Shown one piece after another: positions 23,669-32,291 of a DNA stretch of 57,874 nucleotides. A program made the position numbers and the translations under genes. Numbering within the stretch: position 1 is the first letter of the stretch; every line of letters begins with the position of its first letter. Under the pieces are notes generated by a model that did no database searches, was not told where the DNA came from, and saw only the letters and a program-made list of their open reading frames with translations. The stretch covers positions 1 to 57,874 of the forward strand of contig DUOX01000060.1 in assembly GCA_012838665.1 (NCBI GenBank), written 5' to 3'. Source of the DNA: Clostridiales bacterium (GTDB taxonomy: Bacteria > Bacillota > Clostridia > Oscillospirales > Oscillospiraceae).

Positions 23669-26494
23669 TCAGAAAAGCAGTTTCTTTAAATACTGGCCGG
23701 TGGCGCTTTCCTCGCATCGGGCACAATCCTCCGGAGTGCCGGCAAACACCAGATTTCCGCCCATATCGCCGCCTTCGGGTCCCAGGTCTATTATATAGTC
23801 CGCAGTCTTGATAACGTCCAGGTTATGCTCAATTACCACCACGGTATTCCCCGCTTCAACCAGACGGGAGAGCATTTCTATGAGCCGGTGGACATCGGCC
23901 ATATGCAGGCCTGTGGTAGGCTCGTCCAGGACGTAGACAGTGGAGCCAGTTGAGCGTTTGGACAGCTCTGTGGCCAGTTTGATGCGCTGCGCCTCGCCTC
24001 CGGACAGGGTTGTTGAAGACTGGCCGAGTTTTATATAGCCCAATCCCACGTCCCAAAGGGTCTGAAGGCGTGATCGTATCTTGGGCAGGTTTTTAAAGAA
24101 ATCCAGGGCCTCCTCAACGGACATGTCCAGGACCTCATGAATATTCTTGCCTTTGTATCTGACCTCAAGGGTTTCCCTGTTATAGCGCTTTCCTTTGCAC
24201 ACCTCGCAGGGAACGTAAACGTCCGGGAGAAAATGCATCTCTATTTTCAAAAGGCCGTCTCCCGCACATGCCTCACAGCGCCCTCCCCGCACATTGAAGG
24301 AAAACCGGCCGGGGCTGTAGCCCCTCATTTTGGCCTCCTGAGTGGAGGCGAACAACTCCCGGATGTCGTTGAAAACGCCGGTATAGGTTGCGGGGTTTGA
24401 GCGGGGCGTTCTTCCAATCGGGCTCTGGTCAATGGCAATAACCTTGTTCACATATTCAAGACCCTCAATTCTCTCACACTTGCCCGGGCGCACCTTAACC
24501 CGGTTCAGCTCTGCGGCCAGTGTTTTGTAAAGCACCTCGTTAGTAAGTGAGGACTTGCCGCTGCCGGATACCCCGGTTACACAGGTAAACACCCCCAGGG
24601 GTATATCCACGTTTAAATCCTTAAGGTTGTTCTCCGCCGCGCCGATAATCCTGAGCCTTTTCCCGTTGCCTGGACGCCGTTTTTCCGGCACCGGAATAAA
24701 CTTCTTGCCGCTGAGGTATTGGCCGGTCAAAGATTTTTCACAGGCAATTATATCATCAGCCGTTCCGGCACAGACCACCTCTCCCCCATGGATACCCGCG
24801 CCGGGACCAATGTCCACAATATAGTCTGCGCTGCGTATTGTATCCTCATCATGTTCCACAACTATAAGAGTATTGCCCAGGTCTCGGAGGTGGAAAAGGG
24901 TCTTTAAGAGTTTTTCGTTGTCACGCTGGTGCAAGCCGATGGAAGGCTCGTCAAGAATATACAGAACCCCCATAAGTGAAGAGCCAATCTGGGTTGCAAG
25001 GCGTATTCTCTGGCTTTCGCCGCCGGAGAGGCTCGCCGCCGAGCGGGCAAGGGTAAGATACTGCAGGCCAACGCTCCGCAAAAATCCCAGGCGCTCCTTT
25101 ATTTCTTTTAGGATACGCTCCGATATCATGGCCTCCTTAGGGGCAAGCCGGAGATTATCGATAAATTCCAGGGCCTCGGTTACGAACATGGATGTAAACT
25201 CGGCTATGTTTAGCCCGCCCACGGTAACCGACAGGACTTCCTTCTTCAGGCGGCGCCCGCCGCAGTCCGGGCAGGGATGCTCGCTCATGCACTGTTCAAG
25301 CTCCGCACGCATGGCGGGGCTTTGGGTCTCCCTGTATCGGCGGGCAAGATTATTTACTATGCCCTCGAAGGGTTGGTGGAAAACCCCTTTGCCCCGGGCC
25401 TGATTGTAATACAAGGTGAGTTTTTCGCCCCTGGTGCCGTACAAAATAACATCGATTACCTTCTTAGGCAGCTCGCGAATGGGCTGGTCAAGGCTAAAAT
25501 TGTACTTTTTCGCCAAGGCTTCAAAGTACATTCTGGATATGCCGTCTTTCTTCACATTCCCCCAACCCGACGCCTGTATTCCACCGTCCATTATGGACAG
25601 AGCCGGATTGGGAATAATCAGCTGCGGATCCACCAGCAGCTGGGTGCCGAGACCAGTGCAGGTTGGACATGCGCCATAAGGGTTGTTGAAAGAAAACATT
25701 CTGGGCGTCAGTTCCTCTATTGAAATGCCGCAGTCCTCACAGGCATAATTCTGCGAGAAGAGCATTTCCCTGCCCTCGTCTACAATATCGATAATGACAA
25801 TTCCACCGGCAAGATTGGAGGCTGTTTCAACAGAATCCGTCAGTCTCCTGCTGATATCCGGGCGGATAACCAGTCTATCAACCACAATCTCAATATTGTG
25901 TTTCTTGTTTTTATCCAGCTTTATCTCTTCGTTCAGGTCATACAGGCTGCCGTCCACCCTGACCCTGACATAGCCCGACTTCCGCGCATCCTCAAAAACC
26001 TTTTGGTACTCGCCTTTCCTGGCCCTTACAACCGGCGCAAGCACCTGAATACGAGTAGATTCCGGCAGTGCCAGGATTTGGTCGATTATCTGATCCACGG
26101 TCTGCTGCTTTATCTCCTTGCCGCAGTTGGGGCAATGGGGGATTCCGATATTTGCCCACAGCAGCCGAAGATAGTCATAAATCTCCGTCACCGTGCCCAC
26201 GGTAGACCTGGGGTTTCTGGAGGAGGTCTTCTGGTCTATGGATATGGCTGGGGAAAGCCCATCGATAAAGTCCAAATCGGGCTTGTCCATCTGACCCAGA
26301 AATTGTCTGGCGTAGGAGGAAAGAGATTCCACATATCGTCGCTGACCTTCGGCGTATATGGTGTCGAAAGCCAGGGATGTTTTTCCCGAACCGGAGATTC
26401 CGGTAAAAACAACGAGCTTTTCACGTGGAATCTCCAGATATATGTTTTTTAAATTATTTTCACGGGCGCCTTTAATAACTATACTGTTTCGCAT
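23669..26494 (-). CDS. uvrA: Excinuclease ABC subunit UvrA
   Basis: A 941-residue damage-recognition ATPase of nucleotide excision repair. It has two ABC modules with Walker [15 protein letters not shown] and [14 protein letters not shown], and two signature motifs, [14 protein letters not shown] and [14 protein letters not shown]. Zinc modules are visible as [20 protein letters not shown] and the CEAC...CEVC pair. Length and motif order are standard. uvrB and uvrC are not in the window. Confidence 0.98.
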   Translation of the reverse strand: MRNSIVIKGARENNLKNIYLEIPREKLVVFTGISGSGKTSLAFDTIYAEGQRRYVESLSSYARQFLGQMDKPDLDFIDGLSPAISIDQKTSSRNPRSTVGTVTEIYDYLRLLWANIGIPHCPNCGKEIKQQTVDQIIDQILALPESTRIQVLAPVVRARKGEYQKVFEDARKSGYVRVRVDGSLYDLNEEIKLDKNKKHNIEIVVDRLVIRPDISRRLTDSVETASNLAGGIVIIDIVDEGREMLFSQNYACEDCGISIEELTPRMFSFNNPYGACPTCTGLGTQLLVDPQLIIPNPALSIMDGGIQASGWGNVKKDGISRMYFEALAKKYNFSLDQPIRELPKKVIDVILYGTRGEKLTLYYNQARGKGVFHQPFEGIVNNLARRYRETQSPAMRAELEQCMSEHPCPDCGGRRLKKEVLSVTVGGLNIAEFTSMFVTEALEFIDNLRLAPKEAMISERILKEIKERLGFLRSVGLQYLTLARSAASLSGGESQRIRLATQIGSSLMGVLYILDEPSIGLHQRDNEKLLKTLFHLRDLGNTLIVVEHDEDTIRSADYIVDIGPGAGIHGGEVVCAGTADDIIACEKSLTGQYLSGKKFIPVPEKRRPGNGKRLRIIGAAENNLKDLNVDIPLGVFTCVTGVSGSGKSSLTNEVLYKTLAAELNRVKVRPGKCERIEGLEYVNKVIAIDQSPIGRTPRSNPATYTGVFNDIRELFASTQEAKMRGYSPGRFSFNVRGGRCEACAGDGLLKIEMHFLPDVYVPCEVCKGKRYNRETLEVRYKGKNIHEVLDMSVEEALDFFKNLPKIRSRLQTLWDVGLGYIKLGQSSTTLSGGEAQRIKLATELSKRSTGSTVYVLDEPTTGLHMADVHRLIEMLSRLVEAGNTVVVIEHNLDVIKTADYIIDLGPEGGDMGGNLVFAGTPEDCARCEESATGQYLKKLLF

Positions 26495-26501
26495 TGTCTA
26501 T

Positions 26502-27056
26502 TTACCTTTCGTTTGGCCTTATCAGGCCTTTTGGTATCTTGTTGGTTACAATAGCTGTAATAATTACTTTTAGGAAATCACCGGGCAAGAATATCAGCAT
26601 GCCCGCATAAAGCACATAGCCGACCGTAAGGTCGCGCCCCATGTAAAAGTTAAGAATAAGATACATATAGGGCAGCCCTATGGCATAGAGAATCCCAAGC
26701 CCGGCCATGGCGGCCACGCAGACCCTCTTTATGCTCCTGTTCTTCCCCGTCATTCTTCCGATAAGCCAGGCAGAAGGGATAAGCCCCAACAGAAAGCCGA
26801 AGGTGGGGTGCAGGACATAGGAAAACCCTCCCCCCTCCGTAAATATGGGAATCCCAAAAAGCCCCAAAAGCACATAGGTAAGTTGGGATAATGCTCCATA
26901 GCGCGCTCCCAGCAGCGTACCCGCCAGTGCCGTGAACATAAACTGAATAGTAACACTTGATATGCCTGTGGGTATTCTTACAAATGCCCCTACCGCAGTA
27001 AGTGCGGCAAACAACGAGGCGAGTAAAAGTTCTCTTAGATTATACTTCTTTTGCAT
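26502..27056 (-). CDS. bioY: Biotin transporter BioY (ECF S component)
   Basis: A 184-residue membrane protein with six helices. [40 protein letters not shown] and [16 protein letters not shown] are typical BioY segments. It binds biotin and works alone or with the shared EcfAAT module, which is not encoded here. It lies seven bases upstream of uvrA in the same direction. No BirA-type operator was recognised, but an 11-bp inverted repeat occurs upstream. Confidence 0.9.
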   Translation of the reverse strand: MQKKYNLRELLLASLFAALTAVGAFVRIPTGISSVTIQFMFTALAGTLLGARYGALSQLTYVLLGLFGIPIFTEGGGFSYVLHPTFGFLLGLIPSAWLIGRMTGKNRSIKRVCVAAMAGLGILYAIGLPYMYLILNFYMGRDLTVGYVLYAGMLIFLPGDFLKVIITAIVTNKIPKGLIRPNER

Positions 27057-27229
27057 CCTATCCCGTCTAACCCCTTGCCAAGATGTGCTTATCCCTTTAC
27101 AGTTTGCTAATCTGTATCATGAGACGTGCAATATAATTCTTTCCATTTTGCGTATACCTAAAAATATGATTCTCCTGCCGGGTACAAAGCTATGCCGCAA
27201 GAGCGGAAAACCTCATTCTTGCACTCCTT

Positions 27230-27255
27230 AATAAAATGCAAAAATGCATTTTATT
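27230..27255. repeat. Inverted repeat upstream of bioY
   Basis: AATAAAATGCA and TGCATTTTATT are perfect 11-bp arms separated by AAAA, about 175 bases upstream of bioY. It may be a terminator-like hairpin or an operator. The rest of the 337-base gap holds only the tRNA promoter. Confidence 0.5.
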
Positions 27256-27346
27256 ATTATACATGACTACTCTCTCATTTTCAAGATAATCGAATGCTAT
27301 TCGAATATATCCTGATTACATTTTCTCATGTTAATAATAAAACCCG

Positions 27347-27375
27347 TTGACAATCGGCGAAGCTTATGCTAGCAT
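27347..27375 (+). promoter_or_regulatory. Promoter of the tRNA-Ser genes
   Basis: TTGACA, a 17-base spacer and TAGCAT end 18 bases before the first tRNA. The -35 box is consensus. Confidence 0.65.
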
Positions 27376-27393
27376 GATTGAGCGACCTTTTAT

Positions 27394-27479
27394 GGAGAGA
27401 TGTCCGAGTGGTCGATGGTGACGGTCTTGAAAACCGTTGTGCGAAAGCACCGGGGGTTCGAATCCCTCTCTCTCCGCCA
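27394..27479 (+). tRNA. tRNA-Ser (UGA)
   Basis: An 86-nt type II tRNA. The acceptor GGAGAGA pairs with TCTCTCC, followed by G and an encoded CCA. The anticodon loop CTTGAAA gives anticodon UGA. A long variable arm (TGTGCGAAAGCAC) and the T loop GGTTCGAATCC are present. Confidence 0.96.
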
Positions 27480-27539
27480 GAAACTCCGCCGTGGTCGGTA
27501 CTCACGGCGGAGGCTTAAAATAAGTATTTAATTCGGCAT

Positions 27540-27631
27540 GGAGAAGTACCCAAGAGGCCGAAGGGGCTCCCCTGCTAAGGGAGTAGTGCGTGTTGAGCGC
27601 AGCGAGGGTTCGAATCCCTCCTTCTCCGCCA
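27540..27631 (+). tRNA. tRNA-Ser (GCU)
   Basis: A 92-nt type II tRNA. The acceptor GGAGAAG pairs with CTTCTCC, then G and CCA. The anticodon loop CTGCTAA gives anticodon GCU. It has a long variable arm and GGTTCGAATCC. It is 60 bases after tRNA-Ser(UGA) and ends on a terminator. Confidence 0.96.
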
Positions 27632-27670
27632 AGGACTTATTACACCTTTCAGTGTGATAAGTCCTTTTTT
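27631..27670 (+). terminator. Terminator of the tRNA-Ser operon
   Basis: AAGGACTTATTACAC pairs with GTGTGATAAGTCCTT (one G-T wobble), followed by TTTTT. The hairpin begins at the last base of the tRNA CCA. Confidence 0.85.
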
Positions 27671-27697
27671 TGTTTGCAAAGTTTATGTGGCACTGTT

Positions 27698-27826
27698 TTA
27701 TTCGGTTGCTGTGTTTCCGACAAAACGGAAGCCGTTTTCCCTTTTCTCGTGCACTACGATGCGGCTAATCAGCGACGCAAGCAGGCTACGGCTGAGCTTG
27801 TCGAGGACCCAGTACCTTCCTGGCTT
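27698..27826 (-). pseudogene. Possible C-terminal tail of a large serine recombinase
   Basis: Read on the minus strand, this stretch ends LLASLISRIVVHEKRENGFR followed by FVGNTATE and a stop. Large serine recombinases of Firmicute mobile elements commonly end with an LxxRIxVHE...YRFVG pattern (DUF4368-like). There is a stop codon just upstream and no catalytic domain. The relic is 70 bases from the tRNA-Ser pair, where integrated elements are common. The match is from memory and short, so confidence is limited. The remaining sequence to 28005 shows no gene. Confidence 0.4.
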
Positions 27827-28005
27827 TTTCCATCAATTCAAGATTATTAGGTTTTTAAGACTTCTATTAATTGTCTTTATACGCTATAATAGGAGTCAGT
27901 TGCTTTTTTCCCCAATTGCAACTGTAATATTGTTGTGCCAAACGACAACTAACTGTTTAAATATAAATAGTATTAGTAGCAAAGGAGCTGAAAGCAATAT
28001 TTAGG

Positions 28006-29616
28006 TTGTTGTTAGAGAAATTAAAAGAATCGTTTTTTTCAGTAATTCCAATTGTTATTCTGGTTGTGCTCTTAAATTACACTATAGCGCCGATACCGTC
28101 ATGGAACCTTGTTCTTTTTCTAATTAGCGCTTTTGTAATAATCATGGGAATAACCTTATTCAATATCGGGGTAGACACGTCCCTAATCCCCATAGGAGAA
28201 CATGTAGGTTCCGCGTTGGTAAAAACCAGAAAACTTATATTAATAATAGTTTTAACGTTTTTTATTGGTGTCTTTATTACAATAGCAGAACCGGATTTGA
28301 TAGTGATGGCCGGGCAGATAAACGGGGTGTCTGACAACATTATCATCATTTTTGTTTCACTGGGGGTTGGCCTGGCGCTGGTATGCGCCTTTTTGCGGAT
28401 TCTATTCCAGTTTCCGCTTTCATACTTACTAATTGGCTGCTACTTACTGGCGTTTATTCTCTCAGGCTTCACCGGTAAGGACTTTCTTTCCATTGCCTGG
28501 GAATCGGGAGGGGTCACAACGGGCCCAATAACGGTGCCCTTTGTAATGGCTCTCGGGCTTGGTTTGGCATCGGTCCGTGCAGACAAAACTTCGGAGGAAG
28601 ACAGTTTCGGACTTGTTTCTCTCTGTTTAATCGGACCTATTCTTACTGTCCTGGTTTTAGGCATATTTTTTACTCCTTCCGGAGAAAGCGCAATGGTGGT
28701 TCCTAATCTGGACTCGGTTTTGGACATTTCCTTGCTTTACGGCTCCAATTTCCCGGAGTATATAAGGCAAGTAGCGGTAGCTTTGTCCCCTATACTCTTA
28801 ACTTTTGTCATTTTTCAAATCGTTAAGATTCGTCTGAAAATAAGGGCCATTTTAAAAATCAGCATAGGGACAATCTTTACTTTTATTGGTCTCGTATTGT
28901 TTCTAACCGGTGTAAATGTGGGTTTTATGCCGGTCGGATATCAGCTTGGCGGCATTCTGTACGAAAATAACAGCGGCATCATACTGATTCCGGTAGGTAT
29001 GATAATCGGATATTTTGTTGTCGCCGCAGAACCGGCCGTTTTCGTGCTTAAGAGACAAGTGGAGGAAGTTACGAGCGGCGCAATCTCGTCGAAAGCGATG
29101 GGTATAGGGTTATCGGTCGGAGTAGCGGTATCGGTAGGATTGGCCATGCTTCGCGTTATTACAGGGCTATCCCTTCTGTACTTCGTAATTCCAGGGTATG
29201 TGTTTGCCCTTCTCCTTACATTTGTTGTGCCGCATCTTTACACATCGATTGCTTTCGATTCCGGAGCAGTGGCTTCAGGGCCATTGGCTGCAACATTTAT
29301 GCTTCCTTTAGCCATCGGAGCTTCCGAAGCAAAAGGCGGAAATATTTACACCGATGCATTTGGGATTGTGGCTCTGGTAGCTTTGACGCCGGTTATTACG
29401 CTCCAATTGTTCGGACTGGTTTATTCCATAAAATTAAAACTTGCGAAAAAAGCGATGGTTGTTCCCGGTTCGGAAGATACTATTATAGAGCTGGACTATT
29501 CATCATCGGAACAGGCCGATGAGAATTCAGTTAATGGCATGGATAAAAACATCGACGTCAAACCTGATACCAGCATAGATGATGCGGTTTCTGATAGGTT
29601 TACGACAATAAAATAG
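28006..29616 (+). CDS. DUF1538 membrane protein (two-fold repeat transporter-like)
   Basis: A 536-residue protein with about 12-14 membrane helices arranged as two homologous halves. The first half has ITLFNIGVDTSLIPIGEHVG, AEPDLIVMAGQI and SGGVTTGPITVPFVMALGLG. The second half repeats LFLTGVNVGFMPVGYQLGG, AEPAVFVLKRQV and SGAVASGPLAATFMLPLAIG. The repeated AEP and SG(G/A)V.(S/T)GP motifs in membrane segments suggest a conserved pore or ion site. The family is DUF1538, with no proven substrate. The start is unusual: TTG, with AAAGGAG 18 bases upstream; an in-frame ATA three codons earlier is better spaced. It is followed after 28 bases by a tandem PII-like gene, suggesting a PII-regulated transporter. 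Confidence 0.85.
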   Translation: MLLEKLKESFFSVIPIVILVVLLNYTIAPIPSWNLVLFLISAFVIIMGITLFNIGVDTSLIPIGEHVGSALVKTRKLILIIVLTFFIGVFITIAEPDLIVMAGQINGVSDNIIIIFVSLGVGLALVCAFLRILFQFPLSYLLIGCYLLAFILSGFTGKDFLSIAWESGGVTTGPITVPFVMALGLGLASVRADKTSEEDSFGLVSLCLIGPILTVLVLGIFFTPSGESAMVVPNLDSVLDISLLYGSNFPEYIRQVAVALSPILLTFVIFQIVKIRLKIRAILKISIGTIFTFIGLVLFLTGVNVGFMPVGYQLGGILYENNSGIILIPVGMIIGYFVVAAEPAVFVLKRQVEEVTSGAISSKAMGIGLSVGVAVSVGLAMLRVITGLSLLYFVIPGYVFALLLTFVVPHLYTSIAFDSGAVASGPLAATFMLPLAIGASEAKGGNIYTDAFGIVALVALTPVITLQLFGLVYSIKLKLAKKAMVVPGSEDTIIELDYSSSEQADENSVNGMDKNIDVKPDTSIDDAVSDRFTTIK

Positions 29617-29641
29617 GCCAAATGAAATGGAACGGAGGGAA

Positions 29642-30364
29642 ATGATGGTTAACTACCCTGGAACCAGGCTTGATGTACTGATTACAATAGCAGATCACCG
29701 TTTAGAAAACGCTTTGATAAACGTGTATAAGAACAACAACGTCCCAATACTGTTATTGACTCATGGAAGAGGCACGGCCAAATCAGTCATATATGAAATT
29801 CTCGGATATGACGGACTGAAAAAAGTCGTTTCCGTCAGCGTTCAAACGAAAATTATGACAGAATATTTGTTGAATCAACTTAACCGTCATATTGACTTTA
29901 GCAAACCCGGCACAGGAATCGCTTTTACTGTAAACATAAGCAGTATCAGCAGTGTTGTTTCTAAAATATGCATCCAGGCTGAAAAAAATTTAAAGTTAGG
30001 AAGTGATGATGTGGCGTTAACGTCAAAGGAACCTTATCATTTAATTATTACCATAGTAAACAGCGGATTTTTTGATCAAGTTATGGCGGCGGCTAAAAAA
30101 GCTGGAGCTAACGGAGGCACCGTGGTTCATGCCCGCGGCCTAGGCTCAAAAGAAGCTCAGAAATACCTTGGCATAACCATACAACCGGAAAAGGACCTTG
30201 TCCTGATCTTAACGCCGAAAGACAGGAAATTGCCTATTATGGAGAGCATCATGCATGAGGTGGGGCTGAATACTGCCGGAACCGGCATCTGTTTTTCTTT
30301 GCCGGTAGACAGTGCCATCGGAGTCGGAACACTTATTAAGCCGGAGGACGGTTCAGTGTATTGA
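29642..30364 (+). CDS. Tandem PII-like signalling protein paired with DUF1538
   Basis: A 240-residue protein with two PII/GlnB-like domains in one chain. The first (about 1-105) runs from LDVLITIADHRLENALINVY to KPGTGIAFTVNIS. The second (about 125-230) runs from HLIITIVNSGFFDQVMAAAK to NTAGTGICFSLPVDSAIG. Both keep the GTGI.F ending strand of PII proteins; the classical uridylylated T-loop tyrosine context is not evident. PII proteins sense ATP, ADP and 2-oxoglutarate or other small molecules and often gate membrane transporters. GGAGGGA lies just before two adjacent ATGs, so the start may be three bases later. Confidence 0.8.
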   Translation: MMVNYPGTRLDVLITIADHRLENALINVYKNNNVPILLLTHGRGTAKSVIYEILGYDGLKKVVSVSVQTKIMTEYLLNQLNRHIDFSKPGTGIAFTVNISSISSVVSKICIQAEKNLKLGSDDVALTSKEPYHLIITIVNSGFFDQVMAAAKKAGANGGTVVHARGLGSKEAQKYLGITIQPEKDLVLILTPKDRKLPIMESIMHEVGLNTAGTGICFSLPVDSAIGVGTLIKPEDGSVY

Positions 30365-30414
30365 CAGGAGAGATAGGAAACAGAGGCAATCCATAGGCAT
30401 GAAATAAAACTGCT

Positions 30415-30450
30415 GCCGACAAGAGACACATTCTCTTGTCGGCGGTTTTT
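30415..30450 (+). terminator. Terminator of the DUF1538-PII operon
   Basis: GCCGACAAGAG pairs with CTCTTGTCGGC, followed by GGTTTTT. The roughly 230 bases after it show no recognisable gene. Confidence 0.8.
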
Positions 30451-30682
30451 ATTCGGCGGCTGATATTGACCATTGACATCATTTCATCATCCATATCGGC
30501 GTCCGAATCGGCGCGATAAATCAAGGAGAACCCCCACATCCGCTGGCTGTTTCGATTAGAGAAACTAAGCGGCGCATAGAAATAGAATAAAATGTGCAAG
30601 CAAAGGCGCTTGCCCACGGGCGGGCCTTTTATTTTTGGGGTAGCAATACAACGTGGGTTAAGCCTATATTTTATAAAAAACA

Positions 30683-30710
30683 CCAAAACCCGGCTAAAGC
30701 CGGGTTTTGG
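30683..30710 (-). terminator. Terminator downstream of the broken anSME gene
   Basis: CCAAAACCCGGC and GCCGGGTTTTGG are perfect 12-bp arms with loop TAAA. On the minus strand they are followed by TGTTTTTT. Confidence 0.75.
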
Positions 30711-30756
30711 CGGGCTGGAACTGTGAAATAAGATTGGATTATGGAAAAAAGGAACA

Positions 30757-31735
30757 TTATCTGCGTTTGAGAAGCTGCAAATAGATTTCCTGCAGCCTTG
30801 GGTAGGCATACTCAAAAAAGTTCCGATAGGCGGAGCAGAAATAGTTTTTACCCGCCTCATCGCTGATGGCCGAATTGCGGTTTCGCCGGCAGCCATTTCG
30901 GCACAGCCGATACCACCGGCAGGCTTCGCATTCCTCGGGAATTTGCTGAGATACCTTTATAAACCCCAACTCTTCCCGCATTTTGTCCATGCTCTCAAAA
31001 CTATCTGTCAGGATATTGCCCAGCCGCCACTGGTCAAGGGCGTAAAAGTCACAGGGATAAACGCTCCCGTCCGCCTCGACAACCCACTGGACGCCGCACT
31101 GTCCCCGCATATTGCAGCTTTCCACCTCCTGACCCGCCATAATCATCATGAGGTTTTCAAAATAGCGGTTGTATACATACCTTCCGGCCTTCATATCCAG
31201 GTACCATGCGTCAAAAAGGTTCTTTAAAAATACCTCGTACCGCTCAGGAGTCAGGGAATAGTCATGCCCCCCTGGACCTCACCAATGGGATCAAGGCACT
31301 CGATATACTGCTGGTAGCGGAATCCGTGCTTCTTAAAGAATTCATAAACTTGTCGGGCGCGGCGGCTGTTGGCCGCGCTAACCACAGTCAGGATATTGTA
31401 ATCAACATTGTGCTTTTCCAGCAGGCGGATGAAGGCTATTACCCGGTTAAAAGTCCCCTTCCCTTCCATGTCCAGCCGGTAGCGGTCATGGATTTCCTTA
31501 GGCCCATCCAAGGAGACGCCCACCAGCACGCGGTTTTCCGAAAACCACTGTGCCCAGGCTTCATCCAGAGAGTACCCGTTGGTCTGGAAGACATATTGGA
31601 CCCGAACCTTTTTGGGGTTGGGGTGCTGTGCTACGTAGTCAGAAAGTTCCCTGAAAAACTCCAGGCCGGCCAGCGAAGGCTCTCCCCCCTGAAAGGCAAG
31701 GATGCAGTCCCCGTCCGCATAGGCAAAGGCCTTTT
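30757..31735 (-). pseudogene. Anaerobic sulfatase-maturating enzyme (radical SAM/SPASM), truncated and frameshifted
   Basis: The minus strand encodes middle and C-terminal parts of an anSME, which converts Cys or Ser of sulfatases to formylglycine. The upstream part has ILAFQGGEPSLAGLEFF, VFQTNGYSL and VLVGVSLDGPKEIHDRYR. After ECLDPIG the frame stops. It resumes in another frame with LTPERYEVFLKNLFDAWYLD and the SPASM domain (CNMRGQCGVQWVVEADGSVY, PCDFYALD, CEACRWYRLCRNGCRR). The shift lies at a C6 run (31267-31272). The N-terminal CxxxCxxC cluster motif is missing beyond about 31735. With both defects it should be inactive. No sulfatase gene is in the window. Confidence 0.8.
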
Positions 31736-31963
31736 ATGGCGGAATTGCCAGTGTGTTTCCTCTGGGGGATTGCGGCAAGCAAATAGCCACCCGGTATATT
31801 ACTAAAATGGATAAAAAGGAAGCATACCGGTTTGTGCCATCGGCATTTCATAAAAGAAAGCTAAACTGATAAGCATTAGTCGGCTCGTTCATTGTCTTTC
31901 TTGCTCCCGATGCTGGACTGTCGCCAAAAAGTGTGACAAAAGGAACAAGTAAAAGCATAAAAT

Positions 31964-32131
31964 ATGTTTTTAAATGAAATTATTGATTACTATTCAACCG
32001 GTCAGAGTATAATTTTTTATAATCATAGCGGGCGAGAGAATGAGGATACCTTTCTTAATCGATTCCGCGCCTTTACCCAATCAGAGGATTTGTGTACATC
32101 TCATTTCTTTGGGCTCAAATTTGCATGTTAG
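31964..32131 (+). CDS. Small hypothetical ORF
   Basis: A 55-residue frame beginning MFLNEIIDYYSTGQSIIFYN and rich in polar and aromatic residues, which looks more protein-like than random. There is no well-placed ribosome site and no family I recognise; it may be the beginning of a gene truncated in this junk-like gap. The rest of the 31736-32239 interval shows only a short frame ending ATRYITKMDKKEAYRF at about 31860, also unrecognised. Confidence 0.25.
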   Translation: MFLNEIIDYYSTGQSIIFYNHSGRENEDTFLNRFRAFTQSEDLCTSHFFGLKFAC

Positions 32132-32239
32132 TCTACTCGTTATTATTTCTTCTTCATCCAGTCCAAACATGTAAAACAGTAAATGGATTTTGCATTTTAA
32201 ACCATTGCCGCTTTAAAAATTCTGCATCAATAAGGAAAC

Positions 32240-32277
32240 AAAAAGAGCTTGACGCTAAAAAGCGTCAAGCTCTTTTT
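32240..32277 (-). terminator. Terminator of the TRAP/amidohydrolase operon
   Basis: AAAAAGAGCTTGACGCT and AGCGTCAAGCTCTTTTT are perfect 17-bp arms with loop AAAA, 15 bases after the amidohydrolase stop. Confidence 0.85.
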
Positions 32278-32291
32278 GAGGGTTGGTTCTC

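Noticed and set aside
27057..27250. A biotin-responsive BirA operator or a short leader peptide upstream of bioY
   Set aside because: No sequence matching the BirA operators I know was found, and the eight-codon frame seen on the minus strand is too short to support.
28077..28349. Minus-strand frame in the DUF1538 gene
   Set aside because: It is antisense to conserved membrane helices and has no ribosome site.
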